The position numbers and the translations under genes were made by a program. Shown piece by piece: positions 20,901 to 35,900 of a stretch of DNA of 64,000 nucleotides; position 1 is the stretch's first letter; the number at the start of each line of letters is the position of its first letter. Source of the DNA: Gavia stellata (taxonomy: Eukaryota; Chordata; Aves; Gaviiformes; Gaviidae); contig NC_082601.1 of the NCBI RefSeq assembly GCF_030936135.1, forward strand, positions 44,072,590 through 44,136,589, in the 5' to 3' direction. Under the pieces are notes generated by a model. That model was not told the origin of the DNA. It did no database searches and worked only from the letters and a program-made list of their open reading frames with translations.

Positions 20901-23900
20901 AATAAGGAGAAAATGACTGTAGTTTACATTGATCTGTTCAGACGCCAAATCGGGATCGTGCAAATGATGGTGAATAACTTGTCTTCTAACAGCGAAGATT
21001 TAAGCTTGCAAAAATTACAGAGATGAGTAGTCACAAAAGCTGCCAGTTAATGTAAGCCCTTAATTTAACATTACCAATTAAAAAAAACCTAAAGCAAATG
21101 CACCAAGTTTTGATATTATTTTTCTTAAAATAAGTACAGAAACAAATACATATATGTATGCACCCTAATAAACTTACAGTCTGAACTCAGTTCTGCCAGC
21201 ACTTGTATTAACTAAGTTAACCAAGAGACAAGTTAATATGAAAATATGAAAATAATGAAAATTAAAAAAATATAAAAAATTATTAATATGAAAATTATGA
21301 CTGCAGAATGAAGTCTGATAGAATGATGTATCCTTGGCAAGTTTCCAGATGACATGTGGGTACATATGCACGGTGTGTGTGTTCTGCTATGCTCTAATAC
21401 AGGCCTAACATCAATTTATCGGATCTGGGAAGGCTGAGGGAATTGAGTTGGTTTGGTCTGAAGAAAAAAAAAAACCCAAAACCAAAAAGACTAAGGGGGA
21501 CTGCACTTTTTCCACTACCTAAAGGATTGTTACAGAAAAGATGGAGCCAAATTTCTCAGAGTTGGCACACCATAAGGGACATAATATGCAAGATGGGAAA
21601 TGCCAGTAAGGAAAACCAGAGCGGGGTGTCAGTCTCAGCACATACACCCAGAGAGCAGAAGGATCTCCATTCCTGGAGATTTTCCATACTGAACTGGTCC
21701 TGGCCCTCAGTAACCTGATGAAGCCTTGACGCTGGTCCTGCTTTGAGCAGAAGGTTGCACAAGGGACATCCAGAGATCCTGCCCACCCTCACTGTTTCTG
21801 TGATTCTGTGACTAACCAGCCAGTTGGCAAAGTCACCTTTTGCTAACGGTCCGGTTAGGTAAGAAACAGCTAACGAGTCGAGATTATACAAGACCGATGA
21901 ACAGACAGCCAGTTAGGTGAGGGTCTAGAAAGGAACAGCAGAACAAGTGATGGAGGAGGAGATGCTGGACCACTTCCAGCACGCAGCCGTCATTAAAGGA
22001 TTCTCTAGCGTGGGGTTCTTTGTATACCATGATGAGGGATTAGCTGCTGCCAAGAATATTTCAACATACCAATGCAGTGTAAAGGGGCTGAACTTTCTCC
22101 TCCACAGTCATTAAATAGTTAATACTTTAACATAATCTGTACCTGTCATGTCGAAGCGCTCTCATATCTACGTAGACTGTTGTTGGATCTGGTCCTGCTG
22201 TTCCCTAAGAATAAGAAGGAAAAAACAAATTCAACAGAAGCCAGAAAATCCTCCTTTCATTCTCACAGCCACACAAATTCACAAATTCCTCTCCCATTTT
22301 TACTGACACTTATAAGTACTGCTCTAATCTATGAGAAATATAGTAAAATAGCCCCCCTTTCTAGGGTGACTGCCATAAAGCTTTGAGGTTTGATGGAATC
22401 AGTAAATGAGTGCACAAGTGAAGCAGGTATTTATACAGGTAAGTCTTTAATTTTTTAAAATTTTTAATTTTAAAACTTTTTAAAATTTCATTTTGGTAAG
22501 CACCTCCTCTAAAAACTCCATAGCAAGTGCAAAGCACGTAAGCATAAACCTATGTGGGCCTAATCCCTTTCCCAAAGCTCAGCTGTTCTACTTTACAACA
22601 GTTTTGTCAACTTTGAAGGAAAAAAAAAAAAAGTTTAACTAAAACGTAACTCCAACCAAGCTGTATGTTTTCAAGGCTCCTGCCAGTAACAGCCTAGGCA
22701 GAGCTCTGCTGCAGTCAGAGGATAAACCTTCTGACCAAGTCCGGTGAGAGGTTTCCCATTTCCCAACATGGGAACAGGGGACCTTTTTTTTTTCCCCCCA
22801 GCAGAATTTAATCTCAAGACAACTAGAAACTACCGGGAAATGCATATTTAAGCTAAAAAAACAGGCAAAGTTTCCTCCCCATAGCACAGTTTCTCATTTT
22901 AGAAATACTTAAAATGAGGCCACTTGGCCATCAGCTCAAGATTGCAGCGCTGGAGAAGAGTAATAATGTCTTTGTAATGACATTCCCTTGTACTTTGGTC
23001 GCGCCGCTGAGGCTCAGTGACAGACAGCCACAGCAACTTAACGGTATGATCTTTATCTTTAGGAATATGCCATTCGGTAATTTAAATCATTGCTATACCC
23101 CCTTTCTGCTTGTTTGAGAAAAAGGTTTTGTACTGCAGCTACAAGTGTTCTTCAGGAGTAAAACTGAACGTCTGTAGAAAAAAAAAAAATCTCGCTTGAT
23201 CTGTTTCAAATGAAAACTCTCTCAAATGGCATACATTCGTTATAGAGTAATACTGCTGAACCAGACCGACTTTAGGACGTTACAAGCACACATGCATCAC
23301 TATACCTGTTCAGCCAGCTTGCCCAGCCTGTTTGGCTGACAGCGGGACCACAAACAGAAGTAACAGAGGCCATCAAAGTGTGTGAAACAGAGAGAAAGGG
23401 GAAAAAAGAAAATACAAACAAAGAGGCACTGGAAACATAAGATACACACAGTAAGACAGAAAACAAAACTCATACTGTTTTAGAGTGAAAAGAAAATTTC
23501 CATTTCAGATTATTTAAGAGCTTGGTACTTTTAAGCAGTTCATTGGGGAACATGCAAGTCCCAGTTAATAAACAAGAAGAGGTTTAAGGCAGATCATACG
23601 TAATGCCTGTTGCCTTATCATAAATCCCTCCTCCATCTGTTAAGTATCTAAAGGCTGCTTGCAGCTTCAGAAACACCTTCTCAGTAAACCAGTAAGGTTG
23701 GTTCTCAGTAAGGTTGGGAGACGTCACGTATTTATTTGTATGCTAACTTGTATCAAATACCCATTCAGTTTGGCTATTAATCAGTACTCATTTAAATTCA
23801 ATGATTTAAAAAAGTCAAATACAGGTATCACTTTGGAAGGATGGGAGAAAGGGGTTAAAAAACCCACTACAAAGGGCTCAAGAACAGAGATGAAAAAGTT

Positions 23901-26900
23901 ATAAAATGAAGGGGAAGCTTAACTGCCCAGCAGCCCTACTCTTCACAGTTTTCTTGGAGTACTTTTCACAAATCCATTTAACATTCTGTAGAAAAACTGT
24001 TTTTCCCCCCTTTGTACAGTCTGAACAGCAAATATCACAGAATCCCAGAATCACTAAGGTTGGAAAAGACCTGTAAGATCGTCAAGTCCAACCATCAACT
24101 AACCCCACCATGCCCATTAAACCATGTCCCGCAGTGCCACGTCCACACATTCCCTGAACACCTCCAGTGAGGGTGACTCCACCACCCGGCTTTTAAAATT
24201 CTTATTTAGACAGGCAATTCAGAGTGTGTTCTTTCACGCTCAGCATCTGAAATGTTTTATTCAATGAATTTAAAATCTTCCTGTACAGTGATCTTAATCT
24301 CATCTATACTCTTCCTATTTTTCAATCTACTGATTCATAAAATTGCTCTGGCCGCATTTCTTTATAACCATTTACCTAGGGGTTGTTAAAAACCTTTTCT
24401 CCTTTAGTATGTGTGAAACCACAGAAACTAAAGAAACAATTCTGAATGGCAACATATTTAAGAAGCTCATGGCCCAAAACAGCTCTCTCGTAGGAAATCT
24501 AGAACATTAAACTATATTGAGAGGAAAAAAGGCTTTCCTTCATCTAGTGGGCAACAGAAAGAAAAAAAAAATATTTGCAAAAGCACAGTAGCAATCTTCA
24601 TAGAATCATATTATTAAGTGTAATTTATACCAATAAAATTGGAAATAAAATTTACAATTACACACATACTTAACGCATGTGCCGTCTATGAAATTCCCCA
24701 CATACAAAGCTACATACTGCACATCTGAAATTTGAGCAGTTTATCCATTAACTCAAGTACCCTCCAAAACCCAGGGTGCTTTGCCAATTTTTAGACCATA
24801 CTTAGTACCTGATTTTCAGGTAAGTTGTGGAATACATTTGTTTTTTTTCTCTTCTAACTAGAGAATAAACATCTCATTAGGAAAAGTGAGATTTAATCTG
24901 GTTAAACTACACATACAAGATTACTGTCAACTGAATACTGAACTGTCAAAGGTGGGTCTGGACCACAGCATGCCATTATCTCCAGTCTGTGAAGTAGGGA
25001 TGTGTACTTTATGGGCATATTCTCCCCTTCAAAGCTTTCAATTTTATACCTTCAACTGAAAAAAAAAAAAGTCCAGCTCTCACACGAGGTGAGACAAACG
25101 TATTTACATGTTGATAATACTCATTCAAGATCTTTAAAAGTAAAAAAACCTGCCAACCTTGTCCATTTTTCTGGTTCTTATTTGAGGTACTCTGTCTTCC
25201 GTTTGATTCCACATATACATAAGTTACTTTTCAAACAGGCAAAATCTGAATCACTCAAAAGCTGAAATAGCACTGCTTGAAATATTTAATACGTTTAGGA
25301 CCAGGAAACTATGTATTTAATTTAATACTGCTCCTGCATAGTAGGAAGGAAACAAGTTTCTTAATACCGATCCTCTGTATTAGAAAGGCAAATCAATTGG
25401 TCAATTAGTACAGAAAAGTGAAATTACCGTAATCCACGTCTTCAAGGCTTATTTAACTTGGTGATGAAGCAAGCAAGCAATGGAGCTCTAGTTCATTAGA
25501 AAAAAATTACATACAGCTGACCACTATTTCCTATAAAGTTTCCAGAGATTTGGTCTGTAAGTATAAGGAATAAGCAGTTTAATCTCACCTGTAAGCAAAT
25601 TGCTACGTTGACCCTGCACCCAAACGTAGTGCTCACTGCGCGAGCAGAGAGGCCCAGGTCTTTGAATAACTTAGAGAAAGACTGTGTTAATGTAATCCTT
25701 GGTCTCTCCTCTGCAACCACCATGCACGTTCGCACGCAGGACAGGTTAACTCCTTTCATCTGAGAGGGTGGGTGAAGAAAACAGCAACATTTTAAGTTTG
25801 AAGTCAACAATTCTAGGAATAAACCATTTTAATCTGTGGAACAGATGGACTTGAAAAACACCAGAATAACTGACATGAACTGGTTAAACAATACAGACGC
25901 AAACTGCGCTCAGTTTGGCTCCATCCACCCAGGACAACCCTCTAAAATTGTGCCAAGAAGCTCTGTGGTAGGGTTGGATGCACAAGATGCAAACTACTCA
26001 CACCGTGTAACTGCAACACAGCCACTCAATATTCTGAGCTGAAAAAACCCACCAAATGTCACTGTGTCACAGGGTTGGGCTCGCAAGAGACCCGCTTGCT
26101 CCCGGTGCCGCACAGTTCAGATGCAGGCAGGGTGTCCCGAGACATTATTAGCTCTCATCAGCGTGAATGTGAACCTGTAGCAACTGGCTGGGGGCCAGGA
26201 TTGCCTTCAGTGAGGTCCAGGAGAACAGAGAGACAGTTTTTTGTCTGTACTGAGAATAAGCACAATGTAGCCGCTTTCTTGCGCACAACAAGCTGCCAGA
26301 CATTCCCAGCGGAGGTCCTGAGCAGCTTAGTTACTACAGCCGTGGGAACTCTCCTGCCATTGAGACAGAGGCGCCTCTTCAAGGACATTAAGTTTCAGTT
26401 AAAGAGATTTCCCTCAAAAATAAATGGATGTATTAGTGTGTAACTGCCGCTGTTAGGAAGATTACATCCATTTTACAACTCAATACTTTTGGTGTCAAGA
26501 GATCTGAAAGTAGGTGAGACTCGTCAGGTCTTGGGGGGCATTTTATTTTGGGGTTTTTTTTGGGGGGGAGAGGTTTTTTGGGTTTGGTGGGGCTTTGGGG
26601 TGGTTTTTTTTTTTTTGGTGTGGGTTTTTTGTGTTTGTTTGGTTATTTTGTCTCAGACAAGAAAAAGTTGATAGGCTTGCTAAGTATTTTGCCCCAAAAT
26701 CCCAGAAATACCCAGCAGCACAGAGGTGGCACAAATAAGTAAAGTTGAAAACATAAGACTTTTTTTTTGACCCCACCAGAAACATAAGAGCTGAAACTTC
26801 CAGGAATCTCAACATTTCCCAAAAAGCAAGTCATAATGAAAGGCTTTCAAAGAAACACTTATGACCCATCTTCTGCAAGCCAAAATGAAATATTTTTAGA

Positions 26901-29900
26901 AAGACACCTGTACTTGTTATGTCAGTATGTTGAAAAATTAAGTGCACTCACCCGGAGTATATCAGTCTGCGTTCCAAGCCCTTTGGTGCACATCTCCATC
27001 ACGGAGTAAGAGCAGAACGTGACACGTACTTTATACTGACTTACAGCAGACAACCACAGAGACACGTTGCTCTCCAGTTCCAGAGGAGGGACAAGAATAG
27101 ACTGATGACCCGAATATACACTAGGGAGAGGAATAAAAAAAGAAACATGAAAACTTCAAGCCACCGTAAAAAAGCCAAAAGTTACATCAAGTCAAAATCA
27201 CACACAGAATCACAGAATCACTAAGGTTGGAAAAGACCTGAAAGATCACCAAGTCCAACCATCAACCCAACACCACCATGCCCACTAAACCATGTCCCAC
27301 AGTGCCCCAGAGAGCTTGGTATCTATCTGAACTTCAGCTTATCTTCTCCACAGAGAGCAAGTATCTCTTAGTTAGCTAAGAACCACGGGTTTGAGCTAAG
27401 TCACAAACTTTAAGGTGAGTATATTTGTCCTGGAGTAAATTGTGTTGAACTATAGGGAAATAATCAATACCTGGAATAGACAGAACTTCCGACACTGAAA
27501 TCTTACATTTGCGATGTCATTCCAGTTACAGATTACAACCGGTAATGGAGCTTATTTTTGTGAGTCATTTTAGGGAAAATGCACCTTTTGCTTTGAGTGA
27601 AATGAGCGCTTAACACCTATATTGCACCATGCAAGTTTTTAGTGCAATTTTCTAGCCTTTGCCGTAAGGGTCTCAGTTTTTAAATGGTGTTTATGTGAAA
27701 TATTTAACTTGGATAACAGTTAACATGAGTGAACAGAAAGTCAAATTCAGAGTCACACCACCTTTTAATTTTACGTTTTTTTAAATATTATATACTCATT
27801 TCAAGACAGTAAATGCCATGACCATCCAGTCTTAAATTGCCAACTGTTTTTTAGATCAGTTACTATTAACAAAATCTATGACACACTCCTCTGTAAAACC
27901 AGACTTAGATAAAGCAATGCATCATGAAAAAAATAACAGCATCTCTAATGGCATTCAACAGGTAGCTTGACACGCTTGCCATTTCTCCTAACTAGAGCTG
28001 ATGTGTTTTTGTAGTGGGCAATACGATGAGGGGTTTTTGTTTTCTTTTTAAACATTCTAAGATAGAAAAAAAAATATCATTCTGTAATAAAACAGTCTTT
28101 CACACTAAAAGCTGTAACTCAGATGAAACAAAGCAACCTTATATTAACTCTTGTATAGAAAGCAGGACTCATGTAGTTCCCTTCTCTAAAAATATTTTTT
28201 TAAAATCCATTTAGATTTTAATTCTTCCATCACTGAGGTTTCTTCTCCCTCCGCCCTGCCTCGCTTTATTGATGCTATAAATCATCAGATGTTACCAAAA
28301 TTAAATATTTTGCTTTCCTTCAGCACACTTCCTTTCCAGTTGGGGAAACTGGAGAGGGAAGGAACAGGTTAACTGCAGCAAAATTAACTTTATCTGTTTA
28401 CAAAATAACCTTTCATACTCAGTTTCTGCATTTTTTTTGATGATCAGTCTAAAACTCTATTAAATCTTTGGATTAGTTAAAGCATGTGGAATGTTTTAAA
28501 AGGCAAAAAAGAGGAAAATTTTGCAGCTTTGCAAGATGTGCTGCATTATTGTAGTTATCTGATTGACTCAATGCAGGTCTCATTCATTTTAAGAAACATT
28601 TAATTGCTTCCTTTAGCAGTATTCCTTAGTGCATACCAATCTCGTAGTCAACGCCTTAAGGGTCTTGTAAAAAGATATGGTTTAATCTCAAAAGACTTTG
28701 AAAGGATTTATTTCATCAGTGTGAAATAGACAGTGAAGTCCTTTTTTCCTTGGATTTGGTATCTAATTAATTCCACTTGCAAAAGCCAAGGTACTCAAGT
28801 AACTAACTAACTTAATGAATTTTGTTCCCGCAAAAGGTCTTTCATGAAATGTGTATAAAAAGGTTAATTTGGGTTTCTCTGACAGTTTCATCCAGTACTG
28901 TTCCCTTGGATTCTAGAGAAGGATGGGAACACACCAGGCTGCCTCCCACTCAAACACCATACCTGCACAAGCACCACAGTGCAAATCCCAAGCCGCAGTA
29001 AGGGTCAAGGCAGATGGCAATCTGACGCGAAGGGTACAGCTCGCACTGTAGCTTTATAGAGCGACATAAGGCACTTGTAGCTGCATGTGACATCTGTAAG
29101 AAGAAAACAGGCGCTCTCAGGGACTTCCTTAAAAAAAGGGTATCACATGTAATAACCAATAGACATGTTTATTGTGGAAGACGTGGCGACAAGTAGTGGT
29201 ATGGCTTTTTTTAAGCACCTTTAAAACAGGAAAGGGATGTGAGCCCAAAATTTCCCAGGTGCTTTTCATGCTATTGGCAAATGACATCTGTCATGACATC
29301 GAATGATGCCAAATGACGTCTGACAACTCTACCACAAATCGCAAAAGAAAACATTCATGAACTTTACCACAAACACTCTCCATTTAGTCCCCTCGGTGAT
29401 TCCTCACATAGGGCCAGTAAGACCGAATGCTTCCAAAACGTACATCAAGAAATCTTGATGTCACGCTAATTTAAAAATAAGCTTTCTGAACACTAAGATG
29501 GTCCACTTACATTTTTGTATTTCTTCTCTGGCAGGAGGAATGAATGCAATAGATGCCTATATATAAGGAAACAAAGTATAATAACCTCTCTTGTTACTCT
29601 ACCTTTACTCCTGCTAATATTCCGGTAGTGGACACACTGAAGTCCAAGTATGCCAACATATCTGGAGATGTAGGTCTGAAAATACTAGCCAGTTTCTTTT
29701 TAGGCATATCATCTATTTAAAATATATAAAAAGAGAAGAGTACCATATTAGTATTTTGGAAAAAAGAGCACAGGACAAAAATGTATCTTTACAGCATTAA
29801 CACCAGATGCCTTCTGTAGTTTCTGGACAGCTGTTTTGATGCAATGCAAGATACATCCATTCAATTAGGCAGTTATGGTATAACAAAATAAATAAATCAA

Positions 29901-32900
29901 TCTTCAAACTATTTACATTTTGGCTAGTGGGCAAACGTTCTGTACCTGTGTCCAAAATAGTGGGCCATGTTTTAATATCTACAGCTGTTGCAGCTTCCTT
30001 GGACTTCAGCAGTTTCATTATCGCTTGCGTGGTCAGTATACATGCAGACTTACTGACCTGTAAAAGACACAGCATTAAAAACATTTAGAAAACTAGTGAA
30101 TGAATGCTCGAGTGATTTCATATCCCTCCAGATGAGATAACCAGTAAGCTGAAGAGATGAAGAAAAATTTTGGAAAGAAAGCAAAATAAATCTCATCAAC
30201 AGAAAGAACATTTTAAATGAGTTTCTGAAAAAAGTATTTATTGACTCAGCCACAGCATACTGATTATTTATTCTCCTAGTTTATTTTACATTGACTGTGG
30301 CAAAGCAATTTATCAGGCTGCATCAACCATCCCACACCCACCAAAAGCATTTGGAGAGGAATGTCTTATACATACCTCTACAATCATTTTGACAGTGGGC
30401 AGAGTGGTAGCAAGGTTCTGTGGATGAGGTGGGCGAACGGTGATAGGTATACAGCCAGCATATAAGCAGCCATAGAAAGTTGCTATCAAGTCTACTCCTG
30501 TAAAGGATATTTGTGAAATTAAAGCCATATTTATCAGAACAAAAGGCCAAACTCTTTCACCAAAATCAAAATACACACTCATTTATTTTATTAAGATCTA
30601 AGGATTTGTCACAAAGGTCTCTTCAAGCCAACAGGCTGTTCTTGGCCGTGCCGAATTCTATGAGGTTAAAATTTTTTGCATTTGAAAGGTAGCAAGGATT
30701 TATTCAAACCCTACAAACTTTAAATTTGTAGGGATGTATTTTCACGGACAGGTAGCATAAAATAACAAAAAATAATAAAAAAAAGGTATTGTAGGTTATA
30801 AAGATGACGACTCAGATTCTTTTACAAAGCATACATTTATTTTTCACAATTACCACTCTGACACATGCAGTCATCCTAGTTTTACGAGGTAGTACTTTTC
30901 TCCTGAGGTACACTTGTAAATACACACTACTAACCCAAGTCTGGGGTCCAGATTTCACTTCTAGAGACAGCCGCTCAGAAAGAGTGTTCATACACTGGCA
31001 TCCCTAATCTAGCTTTCAATGGATACATACGCAGGTTTATTCCATTCTCTGAGGCTGAAAAGTGAGAATCTTTTATGTGGTTTCAATCAAACTACTCTTC
31101 CATAACTGCCCAAAGATCTGGAGCGGTTAGAGGGAGTGTTTGGTAAATGTAGTTTGCCACTTGGAGAAGTGATTTAATAATAAAACCAGAAAAAGGAAGT
31201 CTCCTCCTTGAAATACGAAGTCACTGCCTATACCACTATATTAAATGGATGTTTGAATGCTCTATCTTAGCAGGAGTTGTTTCTTTTCTTGCGATGTCCG
31301 ACTTTGATTTTTGCTGTCTGTATTGCCTTACCTGGAGGATAAACCAGGGCCACGTGGTCACCAACATTCAGTCGTCCTTTCTCCATCAGTGCGACTGCCA
31401 CTCTCTCTGCTCTCTTGTGCAACTGTACGCACGACGCAGTGCTAGCTACAGTGCCCTGCACAAAACAAAAGCGACATCAGAAAATGTTTGAAGAGAACAG
31501 TTTGAAACCAAATAAAGTACACGCTGCAGATAGAGTATTTCATTGTCCTTATTTTAACAATACAAAAAATACTTTTAAAGACTCTGTCTCGGTGTTTCGC
31601 AACCCATGTTACTGGTACTGTGAACTTTTAGAATGCTTGAGAATTATATATATTATTTTGAACATCAGACAGTGAAGCAGTTTCTAAACGTATTTGGTAC
31701 CACAAAAAGAATACCTTACAAATATTTGAAATTTCACAGTCCAAGGGATAAAACACAATCGTAGTAACACAATTGTTTAGTGGCAAGTGAAGCACTGCAT
31801 CAGCTTTACCCTACCATGCACCGCCAAACCTCTAGATGCTTTTGCAGTCAGCAGTCTTAAAAGCGCAAAGGGAACTCTGCTGATGTCCTTGGTACAGATA
31901 TTCTTTTAAAGGGTCACAGAGGCCACCTGAGCTGTGGTTGGTATGCACTGTCAGTTCGGCTTCAGTGCATCTACTGTCCGATTTCCCACAACTATGAGTC
32001 TGGAAAGTCTTCACACAGAAGCAGCTGTATCTTTGGGTTGCTTAAGTCATGGGGATTCCAAAAGGCTTAGTCCAGTTCTTGATGTGAAGACAGAAGACAC
32101 CCTTTTGCTATCCAGCCTAAGAAGAGATGCTTTAGCCTTAAGCCTGAGAGGTTGGGATGCATCCGTTTTTCCAAGACTACAATCCGATTCAAGAAAAACT
32201 GCTTGGACAACCACCTCAGAGGAACATAAAGAGTCAGAGACTGAACGAAGCCTCCCGCTATACAGATAAGGATTATCACAGCAAATGTCTGCTATACAAG
32301 TCTGCAGTTTCAAGTCCCAGACGAGCTGCCCCATGTAATCCTCAGCCCAAGTGCATCCAAGGCGTAGTTTGATGCAGGATGGCACCAGCACTCTGCTCAG
32401 TTTTAGTAAGGAAACTGTTGTTAAAGCCTGGAAGCTGAAGTCATGCAAAATAAGAACAGTAAATACAGTGTATTGTTGATACAGGAACAGTAGCAGCTGA
32501 AGGACTTGGGAGAAAAATATTGACTTGAAAAGGTGTGAACCAAAAGGGTTTCCTATGGAGAGCTGCGAACACACCAACGTTTAGCACTGTAGCTTATTAG
32601 TCCCCGGCTATTTAAGACACATGTTCACCAACGGATAATTTCTTTGTGCCCAAGTTTTGTGTTTCCTTTTTGCAGAGTCTCCTTGTGAAAGTGTTCAAGG
32701 AACGTGTGGACGTGGCACTGCGGGACATGGTTTAATGGGCATGGTGGGGTTGGGTTGGTGGTTGGACTTGATGATCTTACAGGTCTTTTCTAACCTTCGT
32801 GATTCTGTGATTCTGTGAAGGGTAAAAGTTGCCTGAACAAAGTGACCAAGAAAGAGGCTTCTTCATACTAGAAAACTTCCCTAAAAAGCCTCTTTATTCT

Positions 32901-35900
32901 AAGAGAAGAATAAACCAATTCTGTGGCTTTTAACAATAACCACGTTGAAGCAGTTTCTTCTGCTAAAGCAGAGTCTCATGAGAAAAGTCAGAACTTTCAA
33001 CCGTGTCCTAAACCATTTTGCCTGTCTGAATGAGACCCCCAAAGGCAAATCCTTCACTTCCCAAGGACTGCTGCTGGACATTCCGAAAGCACGTTGCCTA
33101 TCTCACATGTCTGCGGTACAGCACAGCACAGGGTAGACCCAATTTGTCACTGGGCTGTTACTGTCACTGGAAGGGTAGCTACTGAGTACAGGCTCAAATA
33201 AAAATTGACCAACTTTGCCTCCTGGAAAGAAAGGAGGGGAATTAAAAAGTGTCAGAACAGCAACAGAAGAGTATTTGGGTTTTCTGAAATAGGCACAGCA
33301 GTACAGTGCTTCTCAAGCCCAAGGAGGCTGAAATACTGAGGAACATACAAAAGCGCACGTTTTTTCACACCCCTTTATGAAGTGTTGGATGCACAGGGCA
33401 CGTGAATGCTACAAAATTACCGACAGCCACACACAGAGCAGAGTGGCTACGAGCAAAACCGATGTATTTACTGAGAAACATGACTGTTGCCTTGTCATAT
33501 GTCATAAGGGCTCAGACAGCCCTTGAATAAAATAAGTATATAGAGCCTATAAGTACATAGTGCCTGTATTCCAAAACTGAAGCGTTTACTTGTTCATGGT
33601 TTGAGTGACTGTAAGTGCCATCCTTTTTGGGGGCAGAGCCTAGCCGAGGACAAGGCATCAGTGTCTCCTGAAGGGTGTCCAGTGCTCCTGGAAAATACGA
33701 CTCCAAAGCTGTCCCAAGGATTCTCTACTTAGGCTCTAGATCTTCTAATTAAAGAATCCTCCAGCTCTGACTTCCTTGTGCTCAGGGACGAAGACAGAAT
33801 CGTGGCTTCCATTCATATGACAAAATCCATGTGCCAGTAGGAAATGCAATTACTGCAATGTTCTAAGCTAGGCAGAATGCATACTGAAATTCCAGATGTG
33901 GAATAAAACATGTGGAACAAAATTCCAGATGTGGAAAATTTACGCTGCTTGCTAACAAGCAATTTTTGTCTGTTTCATCAAAATAACCTGCAGCATTTTA
34001 GAAAAAGACTTCTAGCTGGAATTTTCTTAGAATCCAAACAATCTTTTACTGCTTTCAATCTCCAAGTGTGACCTAAAGTGCATCTCACCTTAGAGTTCAA
34101 CAGAAGGAAGAGGGGATGATCTGGAGTTGTCTGAGCTCGCCACTGAAGAACATCTGCTAAATACAGGAACTGAAACAGAAAAAAGGAGACACTCAGATTC
34201 ACTAAAAATGCACCATGCTTGGCTTCGGCAGAATACCATAACTGCTCTTCTCTCATTTTGAGGAAGCCAATTCAAATATTTAATAATACCAGGACATCAG
34301 TGTTACCTTTCTTGCCTGGTCGTTATCCTCCAACTGGGTAACATCTCTCCCTGAGGCTTGTGCAATTCTCTTTCCAGCAACAAGGTTTCCTACTATCATT
34401 GAAGCAGGACCAACATCTGCATTTTGAAAACCAGTGCAAAATGAGGAAAAGTAATGTAAGAAGCATGTAAGAATCTATAATTCAGCCTGTAGATGACTAG
34501 AAATGCCATATGCAACATCGATCTGAAAAGATGAAAAGCTAAAACCGAGGATCACATTGCACCGGGAAAGAGAGAAGAGGATAGTATGGTACACTAAAAC
34601 CCAGTCCATTTTGAGCATGGTACATTAAAACTCAGTCTATTACTGATTCAGCAAATTGAGGTCTGTCTGTATTTCAGTTTTATTATGTGAGTTACAGCAT
34701 GCCTGAGAACCTGCTTTTGCCAGATGGCCGGTACAGGAACAATTTATAACGTAGCTACAGAAGCATGAAATCGGTACGTGCTGCATTTACCTGGGATTCC
34801 AGGCAGACCATAATGCCCTCACTGAGCTCTGGGCTGCTCTGACAACACCACTAGCTCTGCCAAGCTAAGCAGCTTAAAGCCATCCAACATGCACAGCCCT
34901 GAGCTGTCACGTTGCCTCCGGATCATACTCCACGCATACCCTCAGAGATCAGACACGCAGAACTAAGGAACACGCTCTGGTTTACTCACCTGGTTGTTTC
35001 TGTCGAGGCTTAGGCAGGTTAGTAACGCAAGTATGTGGACACATCAAGACGTTACAAGGGTGCAGAGCACCCTCTAAAAAGCGCTGCTTGGTTTCTGAAA
35101 TATGAATTCCTCCAAGTGGAGCCTTTGGCAAAGTGTTGGCTGGCACCAAGGCAAGACAGTAGACGCCCACTTGGTGAATGCTATCAATTGCCTTGATAGA
35201 AAGAACAAAAACATACGTTCTACGTTATCAACCGGGACGTAGCTAGAGCAAGAATTTGAATTCAAGTCATTTAATAACATTAAAATTTTTACTTGCACCA
35301 CAATTTGCAAATAAAGGGTCCAATTCTGCACTCACTGAACTCATAGAAGTTGTGCCATGACTTCAATGGGAGCAGGAGCAGACCCAGGACTTTGCTTGTG
35401 CACTCTATCAAGGGGATGCCACCTGCACATCAGGGATTAGGAAAGTCTCTTAAAAGTGGGCAAAAAGTGCAGAGATTTTAAAAAGCCAAAATTATACCAC
35501 AGCAGATTCAGCACGTATGGCACAGTCACAAAAGCGCAGTAGAACATAAAACCACAAAAATAAGGAGGGAAGCATCTTGCTGCCTAAAACTTAAGTGTCT
35601 ATTTTAGCTAGGACACTTCTAAAAAGAGAAATAAAAATACTTCCTCCCATGAAAAACAGCCTTTCTATTAGCAGGTATTCCCTCCAAAAAGATTACAAAG
35701 CTGAAATGAGTCAGAAACCATTATTACACAACTGCCTTCCTCTTAAGAGGCATCTTCCCTTAAGTCGTTCTCTCTAGTCTTCCCTTCAGTTGTCCCTTCA
35801 CCAGAGTCTTCTTCCATAATTGCTCTCTCACTTTTTACTTCCTGAGAACTGATCGATTAATTCCAAAATCCTCAAATGCATATCTACCAGAATTCCCCTC

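Larger units (their letters stand above)
22205..25588 (-). other. DIP2A: DIP2A intron between exons 24 and 25
   Basis: 3.4 kb, AT-rich. It holds an AT palindrome-like tract (22447-22493), a CR1 fragment (24036-24189) and several A-runs. No RNA gene was recognised. Confidence 0.55.
31456..34088 (-). other. DIP2A: DIP2A intron between exons 17 and 18
   Basis: 2.6 kb. It holds an antisense CR1 fragment (32688-32818) and a spaced 17-bp direct repeat (33887-33936). Open frames at 31.9-32.6 kb have no recognisable product. Confidence 0.55.

Noticed and set aside
26050-26420. Possible LTR-like segment sharing the word CCCGGTGCCGCA with the 63.6-kb LTR
   Set aside because: The shared word is only about 12 bases and no TG...CA ends, poly(A) signal or duplication was found.
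32047-32577. 176-codon minus-strand open frame in a DIP2A intron
   Set aside because: It does not fit between adjacent DIP2A exons, which already join in phase. No homology was recognised.
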